DNA from: Liolophura sinensis
Lineage: Eukaryota; Mollusca; Polyplacophora; Chitonida; Chitonidae
Assembly: GCF_032854445.1 (NCBI RefSeq)
Contig: NC_088297.1
Span: 13,941,335-14,005,334, forward strand
Reading direction: 5' to 3'
DNA length: 64,000 nt
The notes beneath the pieces were generated by a model. It did not search any database and had not been told where the DNA came from. It saw only the letters and a program-made list of their open reading frames with translations. Each line of letters starts with the position of its first letter. Position 1 is the stretch's first letter. Position numbers and translations under genes: made by a program. This document shows, piece after piece, positions 19,080-30,569 of the stretch.

Positions 19080-20570
19080 TATAGGCAGGGTGATGTGTAG
19101 AACTTTTGTGCCAAATGCTTACTTTTTATTGGTTAAATATCGCGGGCTCCACCTTATAAGCCAATCAAAAACGCGTTGTGATAAATTTTCCACAACTTGA
19201 TCACTACAACGTGTGATAGCATTGGTGGGAATCTGTATGTAGTATACCTGAAAGAAATAGTTCGGGCGTCTCCAAATGATTTTTAAGGAATAACAAAGCT
19301 TTAGTATATATAAATATAGTAAGTTAAAGGATAAAAGAGAAGGAAGCATTTATCACAGATTATGTTTCTGGGCTAAATGAAGAAAATTATGCCCTAGAAT
19401 TTTTGCTTAAAAATTCATTTGGTGGGTATTGTTATACCTGTTAATTACCCTTCTGTATTATGCATATTTTCCGTCAACGGTCAGATTTTCTCAGAAATTG
19501 CGATGAAAAAAGGATGCGTTTAGAACAACTCCTGTATTTTCTTCCATATTTGACTTACAGATATATCCTGAAGTAATAGAAATTTGCAAGGAGCTGTGTA
19601 ACTCTCCACATGGGGAAGAGATAAGTTCAACAAGACTAGGTAGATTGTACTGTCCTTCCTCCTGGATTATAGTTCACACACTAGGTGCATAAAAAAGCTT
19701 TACAGCGGTGAGGCATTCTTGTGCGACCAACCATGTATCTGAAAATATTAATAAGGTAATATGTACTTCACCTGACTTTGGTAGCTCACTAAAAATACGG
19801 AATTTAAATTCAGATGGTAAGTCAGCGATGCCAGGGTTCAAACTTGCATTTCCATCTTGTGCGGTGTCAGTTACGGTTAACTGAATGAGATATACACAAC
19901 TTGATTAGAAAGCGTACATTCTGTCCAACCATCGATGTACATGTAGACTAATGTCTTATTCCGTATTTTCGTAACTCGAAAGTTACTTCCCTTGATAGAC
20001 GGTGTCCGGGCAATTACCCATGCTATTGGCATTTGGATGCACCAGTGTAGTAGAATTGAATCAACCACGCAATTCAGTATTTTTCGTAATACATATGTTA
20101 CTTCCCTTTTCAATGATTTATCTCCCTGGACGGGAGGTGCGTGTGCTTTATTTCAGTATTAAAACATATGGGGTGTAGAAAATATTGCCGTTTAGTTGCT
20201 AGTTTGCTTCTGTGCATTAAGAAACTCACAATGGTTCAAAAGTAATTAACCTTACAAGAAATTACATAGGTGGATTAGTCACAGTTAATCACTGTGGTTG
20301 ATTAAATTCCACACTTCCTGGCACTTCCAAATGCAATTTGATAATTGCCCTGATACCTTTCGTCAATCTATGCATTACGAAAATGCGGAACAATACACTA
20401 TGTACTAGCAAATGTGCCACATGCAGTACATCGGTCTTGAGTACTACCAGTAGAGTGTGCCCTCATCTTTTGTGGAATTATTTTTGACTTTACTCTTCTA
20501 CTTCGTTCACTTATAGACGAAATTCTTTCAGGGCTCTCTCCTGGCGCATTTATAGTGCAGTTTCAATCCC
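19080..20570. other. Region without recognised gene
   Basis: An ORF on the minus strand at 19,877-20,113 contains two similar stretches (ttcgtaactcgaaagttact and ttcgtaatacatatgttact), suggesting a decayed local duplication rather than a gene. Nothing else could be supported. Confidence 0.5.
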
Positions 20571-20576
20571 ATTAGG

Positions 20577-20648
20577 GTTCTCAGTGGCTCAGTTGGTTAG
20601 CGCCCTAGAGTAGCTAGCGCGCTAACCAACTGAGCCACTGAGACCCCC
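20577..20648. repeat. Head-to-head pair of SINE family A tRNA-like heads (hairpin)
   Basis: gtggctcagttggttagcgc is followed within about 10 bp by its inverted partner gcgctaaccaactgagccac. Only the first 30-35 bp of each SINE remain. The arms form a strong hairpin. Confidence 0.9.
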
Positions 20649-20737
20649 TGTTGGGTAAGAACTGCTGAGTGATTTTCACAATGATGATTCTTCTTCTATG
20701 TGCATATATAGCCTGTAATCCGTCTTTCTTCCCACCC

Positions 20738-20940
20738 AGTACGCCATACATACTGAATTTATCTCGTGTATGAAGCATCCAGAATTTATTTTGGTGGTTT
20801 GATGGGCCCTTGGGCCGCGTTGTTTGATCGGTCAGCTCGATCGACTGAAGTGCTGTCAAAGTCAACCCCTCTTCAAACCACCAAAATAAATTCTGGATGG
20901 TTCACACACGAGATAAATTCAGTATATATGGCGTATTGGT
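20738..20940. mobile_element. Foldback element with about 65-bp arms
   Basis: The left arm 20738-20801 (containing actgaatttatctcgtgt and ccagaatttattttggtg) and the right arm 20873-20938 (caccaaaataaattctgg and acacgagataaattcagt) are inverted copies with few differences, separated by about 70 bp. Weaker similarity extends outward on both sides. It is probably a small non-autonomous element. Confidence 0.8.
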
Positions 20941-21068
20941 TGTACATGCAAGAGGTTACAGTCATTTGCGAAGTGAAATAACTTAGTGGATGGTTGGCAG
21001 TTAGCTCTTGACTTTCAGAGGCGACCAGTCGATATTTTACTAAAGGTCAATTAGGTTATATATATTAA

Positions 21069-21714
21069 AGGGACATACTGCCAAAAGAAATTCAGAATTA
21101 TTGTGTTGGTTCACCATTGCACAAAAACGAGTTGCATTTGACCCCTAACTAAAACTTCTGAGCCTGTATTTTCCCAAAAATGTCAATTAAGAGAATCACA
21201 AGGCGAAATCCGTCACTTGTCTAATCTGTCCGCCCGACGACATAACATGCAAGTGAGACAGAGCAAAGATTCCCACAATGCAACGTTCGCTCTTGGATCG
21301 AACATGTAAACAATACGATAGATTGAAAGCGAATTCTAAGTCTGGTTAACTAAATACGATCTTCCTTTCTATCGAAAAACGTTTTATAAAGTACTCGTAA
21401 TTTCCAACGATCTGCAGGGCAGAACTGAAGTTACATGGTAGACCACATAATTACAACATGATACAGTGTCTGACATTTCAAGTTAGCTTAACGTCTCCCG
21501 TTGCCTACACAACAAGGGGAGGTAACTGACTGAAAAAGACCCAGGTGCTGCAAATACGGCGACTTCAGTGAGTTGATGGTCGAAGGGAAACACCGAAAAA
21601 AAACTGAACATTCCATTGTCCACTCAGAGTTAGTAGACGTCTGAAAATCGCAGCTTAATGTAGAAAACGCCTATAATAACAGCACATTTTTTGCGACGTA
21701 GGCTGCTTGTCCCT
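21069..21714. mobile_element. Non-autonomous DNA transposon, TTAA-flanked
   Basis: The element starts AGGGACATACTGCC and ends GGCTGCTTGTCCCT, inverted repeats at the extreme termini, each preceded or followed by TTAA (21065-21068 and 21715-21718). Length is about 646 bp and there is no transposase ORF. TTAA target duplications are typical of piggyBac-type elements, so mobilisation by such an enzyme is a reasonable inference. Without an unoccupied site the exact ends remain ambiguous, because the flanking ATTAA is palindromic with the ends. Confidence 0.65.
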
Positions 21715-21715
21715 T

Positions 21716-22610
21716 TAATATTGCACCTACAGACACCATTTGTGGAACAGTATTGACATTTAGTGCGGCCCATACTTCCCGATTTTAACTCCAGGGCGCG
21801 TCTGGGAATAGCAGACTGAATAGCACTCTGCCTAATACCTCCATTAATACTGCACCTACAGACATCATATTTGGTTCATTAATGGCACTTAATGCGGGCT
21901 ATCACCTGATGCCTATACACGTATTTCTAACACCAGGGGACGCTTTTATAAATAGCAGTTTTTGATAGCAATCTGCCCCATTTTTCCATAAATACCGCAC
22001 ATACAGACATAACAGTCGACACACTTTTGGTAATTAATGCAGGGTATCAGGTTATGCCCATATTTCTTGATCCTAACACCAGGGGGCGCGCCCTGAATAT
22101 CAGTCTAGCCCATATCTCCATAAATACTGCACCTACATGTACATACATCATAGGCTATCACGAAATGCCAATATTTCTCGATTGTAGAGTAAAACCAGGG
22201 GGCGTTTCTGTGAATAACACTCTGCATCGTATTTCCATTAATACTACATCTACAGACATCATATTTGGTAGATTAATGGAAATTTTTTTTTGGTGTTTTA
22301 CGCCGTACTCAAGAATATTTCACTTATACGACGGCGGCCAGCATTATGGTGGGTGGAAACAGGGCAGAGCCCGGGGGATACCCACGACCATCCGCAGGTT
22401 GCTGGAAGACCTTCCCACGTACAGCCGGAGAGGAAGCCAGCGTGAGCTGGACTTAAACTCACAGCGGTGAGAGACTCCTGGGTCATTACGCTGCACTTTA
22501 ATGGAACTTAATGCTGGCTGTCGCGTGATGTCCATACCTTTCCTTTCTAACACCAGGGGCCCTTCGGTCATTAGCAGTCGGAATACCCCACCACCTGCAG
22601 ATATCATGTA
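21716..22610. repeat. Degenerate ~130-bp tandem array, split by a SINE
   Basis: About six units contain actgcacctacagacatcat, then a tttggtagattaatggcactt-like stretch, and ctaacaccaggggg with gcg. Unit starts lie near 21,720, 21,849, 21,994, 22,117 and 22,239, with a further unit after the SINE. Units differ at many positions, so the array is old. Confidence 0.85.
22282..22496 (-). mobile_element. SINE family A inserted in the ~130-bp array
   Basis: A minus-strand copy runs from the tail (tttggtgttttacgccgtac) to gggtcattacgctgca, lacking the tRNA head. The flanks TTAATGGAA (about 22273-22281 and 22499-22507) are a 9-bp target-site duplication that also belongs to the array consensus. Confidence 0.88.
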
Positions 22611-24870
22611 GATATTTTATACCCTATTTCAACTACATGTATATGCCCAAACGATATGATCTGTATCTCCGAGATTTGTATAGTTTTTCCGTCGATCGTC
22701 GTCATTAGATCATGTCATGTGACCTTGTAGACCATGTGACACAAACAAAATGTCACATCAACACAATTTCGCGTTGTTTGTTTGGTCTCCTCGATCGTCT
22801 CGATCGTTGAAATTCGCTGGGGAGGACACTCTACGTGGACAGAGTGAAATCGTCGACGTATTTCTTCGCTAGTATCTGATGTTTGATGCAAAGGAATTTC
22901 GGGGCGGGCAATATCGCCAGAAAAACACACCGTCACTGGCGCGGACGTACTAGGCGCATTTTTAGAAATTCATAAAATTTTCGCCTGTACGAGCGAAAAA
23001 AATTTCAAAATCCCAGTACTATGCTGTAAATTTCCAAATCAGAAGTAGAAAACATGGTTGAAATTCAATTTATATAGCCATAAAAGAGAGAGCAATAATT
23101 CGCCAAAACAGCACTCCACCAAAAACGCCAATTTTTGGTTCGAACAAAGCATTTACAGACCGAAGATCGAAGTTAACAAGAATAATATTTTTCGGAAGCT
23201 TTCAAGTATATATTTCTGGGTGCCGTCAAAGTTTGTCTTTTGTTGCATTTTTTTTCTCATCTTATGTAATTATTTGATTGGTGTTTAACGCCGTACCCAA
23301 GAATACCTCACTTATACGATGGCGGCCAGCATTATGACGCTAGGAAACCGGGCATTTTATTGCTTTATTCTAATGAGTTACTCCACTCCAGTTTTCCTCT
23401 TCATAACCATTGTATAAGACAATGGGTTTTAACGTAATCATTATAAAGTTAAGCTCTTTTACAGTAAAGTAAATCTGGTTTCAAACTCTAAACTTTATTA
23501 TTGTGATAAACAGTGTTTTGATACACTACTTCTTCGTTCCATGTAGGGTCAGTCTGTTGACTATCCTAACTCCATTTCATATGTAAGCATAAGAGTAAGA
23601 TCTATTTACTTGCTTAAATTAACACATCTCTGCATTCACCTATGTTGAAATGAAACAAATCCATATGGCTGACTGAAAAATAGTTGGAAACTTCATTTTA
23701 AAAACTAACCAATACACTGGCTTAATCTTTGAATCTGAATTGTCAAAGAAAAACAACCTGCATGTGCAACGGAAAATTTTTTCATCAAAGACTAACTGTT
23801 TACGATCATGCATCACTCTACAAAGGTATTCTTGAGACAGTTGTTTGGTTTACTTTAAAGCTGAGTTGTCTCAATAAAAGTCTCAATATTTAGTATACAT
23901 ATATGAACAGTTTGAATCAAAGCGCATCTTAGACGCTTACTCCAATTACAGAGAAATAATGAACTATCGTGGTATACAGTTTGAATTCCGATACAATTCT
24001 CTGTCCTAGAACATTTCTCAGGTCCCTCCGTCATCGTTGAAAACTGTTGACTGCTTATCTTCACATGAATAAGTAGCAAATTTTTACTTTACACACTTTA
24101 GTTTGTGTTGAATGTTGTGTTAGAAATTATTCTTGACACCATTGATCAAGATCTTGGTCAGATGGTTAAGGTATATGTAGAGTCACTTCCACTCACTAGG
24201 ACACACCAGGCGTGAGCTCACAGAAGGCATTGCTGGGTGTTGCCTATAGATTATGGGATAATCTAATATTGTTAACTTTAGGTTTGAATCTTCCACACAT
24301 TTACATGCGACTGTCTACCACTGTGTCACGTGGCTTTCGTTAAATAGCCTCACTACAGTCCTGTTTCCTGCTGATGTCATACCTTTGTCTCGTTTTCGTC
24401 CTCGGTATGGCAACAACATGGCGTCCAGCTGTTATACATGTAAATGCAATCTCAACATATGCTGAAAGGACAATTTTAGAACGAGTTAATCTTCAGCACT
24501 GAAAGGTTCAAAATGTAACAACATTTTTGAACTGTTTTGCAAGTTACAGATATGAGTTTTTTTTTTTTATAATCGACTCTTGAAAATCTGACTAACTTTT
24601 TTTTCACTTGTGCAGTTTGCCACACCTGCTCACAAAATCATCACTTTACTTTAAGAACTACACGGACAAAGAACCTAGATCCTCTACTTGCTTGTTAATT
24701 ATGACGGTCACCGTGTGTGGCTACATCTCTCGTAAAGCTCGAGTACGCGACGAAAACATTCTCTGGAATGAAAGCACTTAAATGTCTCACCTCTCCGCAA
24801 TCGTAATAAAACACCTTATATAATAGCTATACTATCAGGTATGTTACCGATGAAGATGCAGAAGTATTTG
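22611..24870. other. Region without recognised gene
   Basis: It contains a SINE A tail fragment at 23,273-23,354 and clustered gatcg/tcgacg motifs at 22,790-22,860 that make short palindromes. A 73-codon minus-strand ORF at 22,715-22,936 has no motif I recognise. No exon could be supported. Confidence 0.5.
23273..23354 (-). mobile_element. SINE family A tail fragment
   Basis: gattggtgtttaacgccgta, ggcggccagcattatgacg and aaaccgggca read in reverse. It is truncated within the body. Confidence 0.8.
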
Positions 24871-27800
24871 TTATTAAAAATATGTATTTACTCCAACAAG
24901 CACAGGTATCTATAGTCTAAAACAGCATGATAAAAGAAACGATAAAAATAGATAAATGTGGCAACCACATATTAAGTGTTTTTTTCGCCAGTTTATTTAC
25001 CCCACTCACTCTGACAAAGCACGACAAAAGATCACAGACAAGGTTTTGAAAGCACGTTAAACGTGTAGCCAAAAGCTTTTGTAGTGGAAAAGCATTGGGT
25101 ACTGTCCCTGTCAATTATTCCGCCCATTAAATTCATTCGTCCGCCAACTACATGTAATTTCAGACGGTTCACACTTACACATAAATGTTCGCCATCATAC
25201 CTGTGAAAACTCTGTTATGGAAGCACTGACACGTGAACCGATGAGTGACATCACTGATATCTGTTAGTCCCCAATAACGTTCACTAGCGGTATTTACATC
25301 TAACAAACTACAACCCATTTTTGTACCTAATTCCAGTTAACCCATGGTGTTAAAGGATGTCTACATTGCTACTACATTTTAGAATAAAGCCCTGATTGAT
25401 GGAAATTGACAGGTGGCAATATTTCACCGGTTACGTGTGACTATTTGCCAGCTATCACACTGCTGTCGCTGCTCTGTCTTTTTAAGTTTGACGAAATATG
25501 GCTTGTAAAGTAACACATGGGACAGTCTTTCAGTGACATGACAAATGTCCTTTCTGTACCTCAGGCACGTCCAATTTCCTTCACGGACAAAACTCACCAG
25601 GAAAGGGAATATCTATCAATCTTGACCCTGGACAGAATATACATGTATGTGGATTCGAGACACTAACTTGTCAAAGCTCGGCGTTCCTTCAGCAATAAAA
25701 CTCACCGTTTGAGCGAAAACATTCTTGGGTATGGCGTACAACAGTCGAATAATTTCATTAACCAAGGACTTGGTTAATAAACTTGTCAACCAGATAACCC
25801 GTTAATTAGGCAATCAACTAACCCATCGGTTAACCAGTCTGTCACACCGGTTGATCAACCTATCCAGTACACCATCAATTCATCGATCTGTCAACCACAC
25901 CGTCAGCTAGACGAGCTGCTAAGTCCTTATAGTAATGATTCTGAGAGCTTAAATCGGTATAGGACGTGCATAAAACCCTGACTGACGTAAACTGACAAAA
26001 AGCCGTATTTCACAAGTTAGGCTACGTCTGACCATTTGCTAGCTGTAACACTGTCGTCGCTTTTCCGGTCTTTCTATTTATGCTGTACGACTTTATTTAT
26101 ATTGCAATACTTTTAGAATAGTTATTAAATCTGTCAACCAGCTCACCTGTCAACCAGTCTACCAGCCATGAGCAAGTAATTCAATCCGTATGCCAGCTCA
26201 CTATGTGTAGATAATCAATCTGTCAACATAAAACTATGTTTCTGCCATGTTGTCAACAATTTCCGCAAATTCAACAATCTGTCAACCAACCCACCGATAA
26301 ACCAGCCCAACACGGATCGACCACGGCCTTTAGATAAATCTGCCAATCGGTCCACCAGTCAATAAGTCAATCACTTCATCAATCGATATATCAAAAGTAT
26401 ATCGTTTACTATTCATGGATCCGTCAGTGTGTCTTGGAACCTGTCCATTAGTTATCCCATTTGTCAACCAGTCAACCAAGCCAGTAGCTATGCTACAGAG
26501 TTGTCAGTCAGTCCACCAGCTGGCTTAACAGCTTACCAATAGAGTTAGATAATTAAGCAGCTGTTTCAGAGGAAATAGTTTAAACTTTTTCGTTTTTCGT
26601 GCAGAGATAAATGTTTTCTATAAACTACATTACTATAAAGTACACTGCTTTTAAAATCGGTACAAGGCGGTTTATTTATTTCGTAAATTTACCCGAAATG
26701 TTTTCGATGACTGCACACTGTTTCTTATGGACAATATGATTAAAGACGTCATTGGTCTAGATTTTCACAAAATCCTGTTTTTTTCATAACAGTTAACTTA
26801 CAATCACATCAAAACAATGCAAGAGGAACAGGGACACATCCCCAGCGAATCCGGGCTTATGCAGGCATACAATATAATTTAAAGCGTACATCAATAAATA
26901 AATTTATTACACGTCATTGACAGGTTTAGAAGTACTCAAAAGGCACGGGTGCACTGAATGTATGCCCCGAAACAGACATGCGTATATCAGCCGTCAGCCA
27001 TAAGGACTTTCCGGGTCAATAATCGCAGGGTCAATTATCGCAATATCAATTCTTAAAACAACGTATAACACAAATCACCAAAGAACTCAGAAATATAAAG
27101 TGTGAAAATAAGACGGAATCATGCAGAGAAGCAGTCAGCAGTTTTTACCAACCAACCATTACGCTGTTCACTGAGTTGTTTGAATTTCTGATTAATAACA
27201 CTTATGTAAGGAAACCCATATCAGCAGTGTATAGGTATCTCGATGGGTACAAATTCCCTCTTTTTGGCAGACCTATACGTGTCATCAGATAAATTCGACT
27301 ATATGCAGAAACTACTAAGGAGTAACCGTCACCTGGCCTGATTATAGTTCCTTATGTTGATGATCTACTGACTGTAAACAATCCATAATCAAAGGCTGTT
27401 AAACATATTTATCGACCTCCGATGGATTTAGAGAAACTACAGACTCTCCTGATGGCACATCTTATCCGAACCTATATTTGTATAAAGACCAAAACGGTTT
27501 CCTTTCACGCAGACTCTACGACAAGAGGGATGGTTTAAGTTTTGACAGTGTGAATTATTCTTACTTAGACAGCAATATATGTAAGGGTCCTGCATATGGT
27601 GTGCACATGTCTCGCCTTGTAGCATTTCTTAGATTCGGCGTTTTGTGGGACGATTTCAATCAACGTCACAAGTTATTACTGCAAAAACCAGTGTGTCAAG
27701 GACATTCCATCTAACGCCTTCACTCCAAGTTTATTACGGTTACATAGAGTACAAGTCTGTTGTAAGTAAACATGGACAGAGAATCTCTGGCGTTTTGCTT

Positions 27801-28380
27801 CATGATTGTGTCTTAATTCCGCTTAACTCGGGACTACGAGCACAATATTCATTGTGTTAAGTTGAGTCGCAATGTTGGGCACATAAAACAGTTGCAAGTT
27901 ATCAAAGCGCCACTGAGATACACTTTGTTATTAAACAACTGAATAAATTCTAAAGCATGGTACACGATTTGAATGCTGATTTCTCTCAGTCGCGTAGAAC
28001 ATACCTTGAGTCTTTCCTACACCATTTCAAACTGCTGACTGCTTCTCCGTCCTATTTTCGTACTTTTATATACACTTTTTTAGTTCTTTGGTGGTTTGTG
28101 TTGTACGTCTTTTTGGGGAATTCGCCTTGCGACTATTGAACTGGGATGTCCTTACTGGTTGACGGCTGGTATACGAATGTGTTTCGACACATAGATTCAG
28201 TATTCAAATCTTGTACCATGACAGAATACCAGTCGTCGATAACAAAACACGTATCTCAGTTGAGCTTTGATCGCAACTGTTTATTTATCCAACTTGGTGA
28301 TCTAATTCAACACAATGAGTATCCGGTCCCTAGTCCCGGGTTAAACGGATTTATGTTCTAATTCGCCAACTCAAACGAAC
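24870..28380 (+). repeat. Large composite dispersed repeat, most complete copy
   Basis: Blocks of this segment recur in the same orientation elsewhere: 24.9-25.8 kb matches 49.6-50.5 kb (aacagcatgataaa, acatcactgatatctgt, gtcgtcgctgctctg-like); 25.77-25.97 and 26.13-26.5 kb match the flanks of the 56-bp array at 53.05-53.56 kb; 26.94-27.13 kb matches 42.24-42.42 and 44.69-44.82 kb; 27.16-27.87 kb (reverse transcriptase) matches 48.5-48.8 and 62.65-63.06 kb; 27.96-28.37 kb matches 34.2-34.45, 42.44-42.6 and 63.16-63.66 kb. The parts are co-linear, so this is probably one old retroelement family, with the reverse transcriptase as its coding part. Confidence 0.65.
27160..27870 (+). pseudogene. 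Penelope-like reverse transcriptase fragment
   Basis: The translation, with frameshifts, contains FEFLINNTYV-like sequence, a GTNSL variant of the G-I-P-x-G-T-N-C-A block, YVDDLL near 27,355, then RRLYDKRDGLSFDSVNYSYL, ICKGPAYGVHMSRLVAF and DDFNQRHKLL. This order matches the reverse transcriptase of retroelements with I-P-M-G-T-N-C-A and Y-I-D-D motifs, which I associate with Penelope-like elements. Several stops and frame changes make it non-functional. Confidence 0.7.
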
Positions 28381-28849
28381 AAAAATCATTTGTCATTTCA
28401 ACATACACTTTATTGGCTTTAGGAATAATCAGAGCTCGCCACACCTCCTTCCTGGCGTGCATACCTGTGTAACAGAACGACAAAACGGTGGTCACAAGCA
28501 AAAACGGCTTTCATAGATATCGGGCGCCGCCCAGGTAAAACCAGAAATAAACACCTCAAAAGGAAAACTCCGGATTCCTTTTTCCGTACTTAAGCTGCCA
28601 AACATCTGCATTCTGGATAGCGGAATTCACCCAATATAACAAAATTGTTTTCAGAACAGATCCAACACAAGGTTTTCCCTTACATCCTCTCCTTAACCAT
28701 AGTACCGGCTTTCCGTAAGCAAACCTTGCATCCGCCAATGGTCAAAAAGAAAACACCATGTAAACCCCAAAGACACAGAACCCATAAATAACCGTGCACG
28801 CCAAGAGTTTAGCCACTGACTGTGTATGTCCATGGAGGTGGGGGAGGGG

Positions 28850-30235
28850 GGGGGTAAATTTGTAATGGCGTGTACCCGCCCTAATTGGACGATTTACGCC
28901 AAATGCCTGCTTTTTGGTATGCGGTCTATATATTTGTAAACTTGAAAAAAAACCTGGTTAAATCTAGTTAAAACCTGTGGCAACAGGTAAGTAAATTTGC
29001 CACGACTTGGAATACTTTGTTGTGGTTTTCCATGGGATTTACAATCGTCTCCACTCTAGACTGACGGATTCCTAACCTACAAAGATCAGTGCGTAAAGGA
29101 CGACGGGCGTCCGTGTGGCGAACGCAATGCAGTAGCAGATGGGGGATCGAGTCTTCTACGAGATACTCTTCGCACAAACCCGAGTCGTGGTTAGCAAAGC
29201 GATACAAATACAAATTCGTGGGTAGGCGGCCGGATAAAATCAGGAAAACAAGTTTTTCATCCACGCGATGATTAAGTTTGAGCGATTATTTCATATTAAT
29301 CGAGGGATTGGCCTGGTAGAAAAATCTACCCTTGTTTGAATTATTCCAGTCCTGCCGAAAAATATCAACGCGTTTGGTTTTGCTATTGCTTAGTGCTTCT
29401 TGGATTGATAAGGGAATAGTGTGGGAGATACCTGGCAAAAGATAGAGCCTGTTTTGCTAAGGTATCAGCAAATTCATTGCCAGGGACACCGATAGGGGCT
29501 GGTACCCAGTGAAGTGAGATATCAACCCCTTGGGAGCATAGTACAAGTGTTGTATTTCATACACAAGTGCAGAAGACTTTGTCCACATGTTGTTACCCAC
29601 CGACTGTAGCGAAGGCAGAGAGTTAGTCAAAAAGAACGACCCGGACAGGTTTTAACTCGAGCCGAAAATTCAGGGCACATATAATGGCAGTGAGTTCAGA
29701 AGTAAACAAAGAAACGAGACTGAATAGTCTGAAGGATCGGTTATATTTCATTTCAGAGACGCAAAAAAAGGATTCACCTACACAATTACTGTCTGGGCAT
29801 TCAGACGCATCTGTGTATACCTCTAAGTACTTACACCAATTAGACTCAATATGATCTTCAACACACAGCGACGACATGCATGGGTCGTCAGCCTTCTTAA
29901 TTTTGTTATGTAAGTTTGTGGAAATAGAGGGATACAATTTCCATGGCGGGGAGTCAGAGACAAAGGAGGGCTGAATGTTTATGTCATTACATCGTAAAGA
30001 TGATGATATCTCTTTGGACCTCAAGCTGAATGACAACACATTGCTATCTTCATATAACCAATCATAATAGGAAGGTTTGATTGCACCAGATGCGGAGTGT
30101 CGATGTACATACACTCCACTGTGCCATTATATAGTCCAAAGCATTAGCATTATCCATACGGCCTCGCAGTGTTCCATACCACACACTATAGACAGTCAAC
30201 TAGCCACTCCACATCAATAATAGCACTCGCTTCAG
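28850..30235 (-). mobile_element. 5'-truncated non-LTR retrotransposon (RNase H to 3' end)
   Basis: On the minus strand, ORF 30114-29623 carries an RNase H start (EVYTDAS, residues 98-104) and the SELTAI block near residue 140. Further on, at about 29,520-29,450, HWVPAPIGVPGNEFADTLAK gives the third part of the RNase H, with Pro in place of the usual His of the W-x-x-x-H-x-G motif. ORF 29264-28968 ends the protein with a C...DSIPHLLLHC zinc-finger-like motif usual at the C terminus of such polyproteins. The reverse transcriptase proper is missing, as expected of 5' truncation. An I/Nimb- or Jockey-type clade is plausible. Confidence 0.78.
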
Positions 30236-30569
30236 CACCGATAACCACACATATCAGTCACAAATCAATTCATCAGTGTGAAGGTCAGTAAACTCTATCG
30301 AACCCATAACAGAATATATGTTGTGTATGAAAATGCACAATTAATTCATATGTGTATACCAACTTGATACACATACGAACATACAATAATTCATTACTTT
30401 AATATATACATGTATTGCCAACGTGGCGCTGTGTTCCAATCATTTCTTCATTTTTAGTATGATATGTGTAATCTCGGGTATGCATCCGAGGTATGGAGTC
30501 CACGCCTGAATTCTCTTTTAAAAGATGGGAAGAGTGCAAGGCTGTTTTACACATAAAGCTATGAACTCA

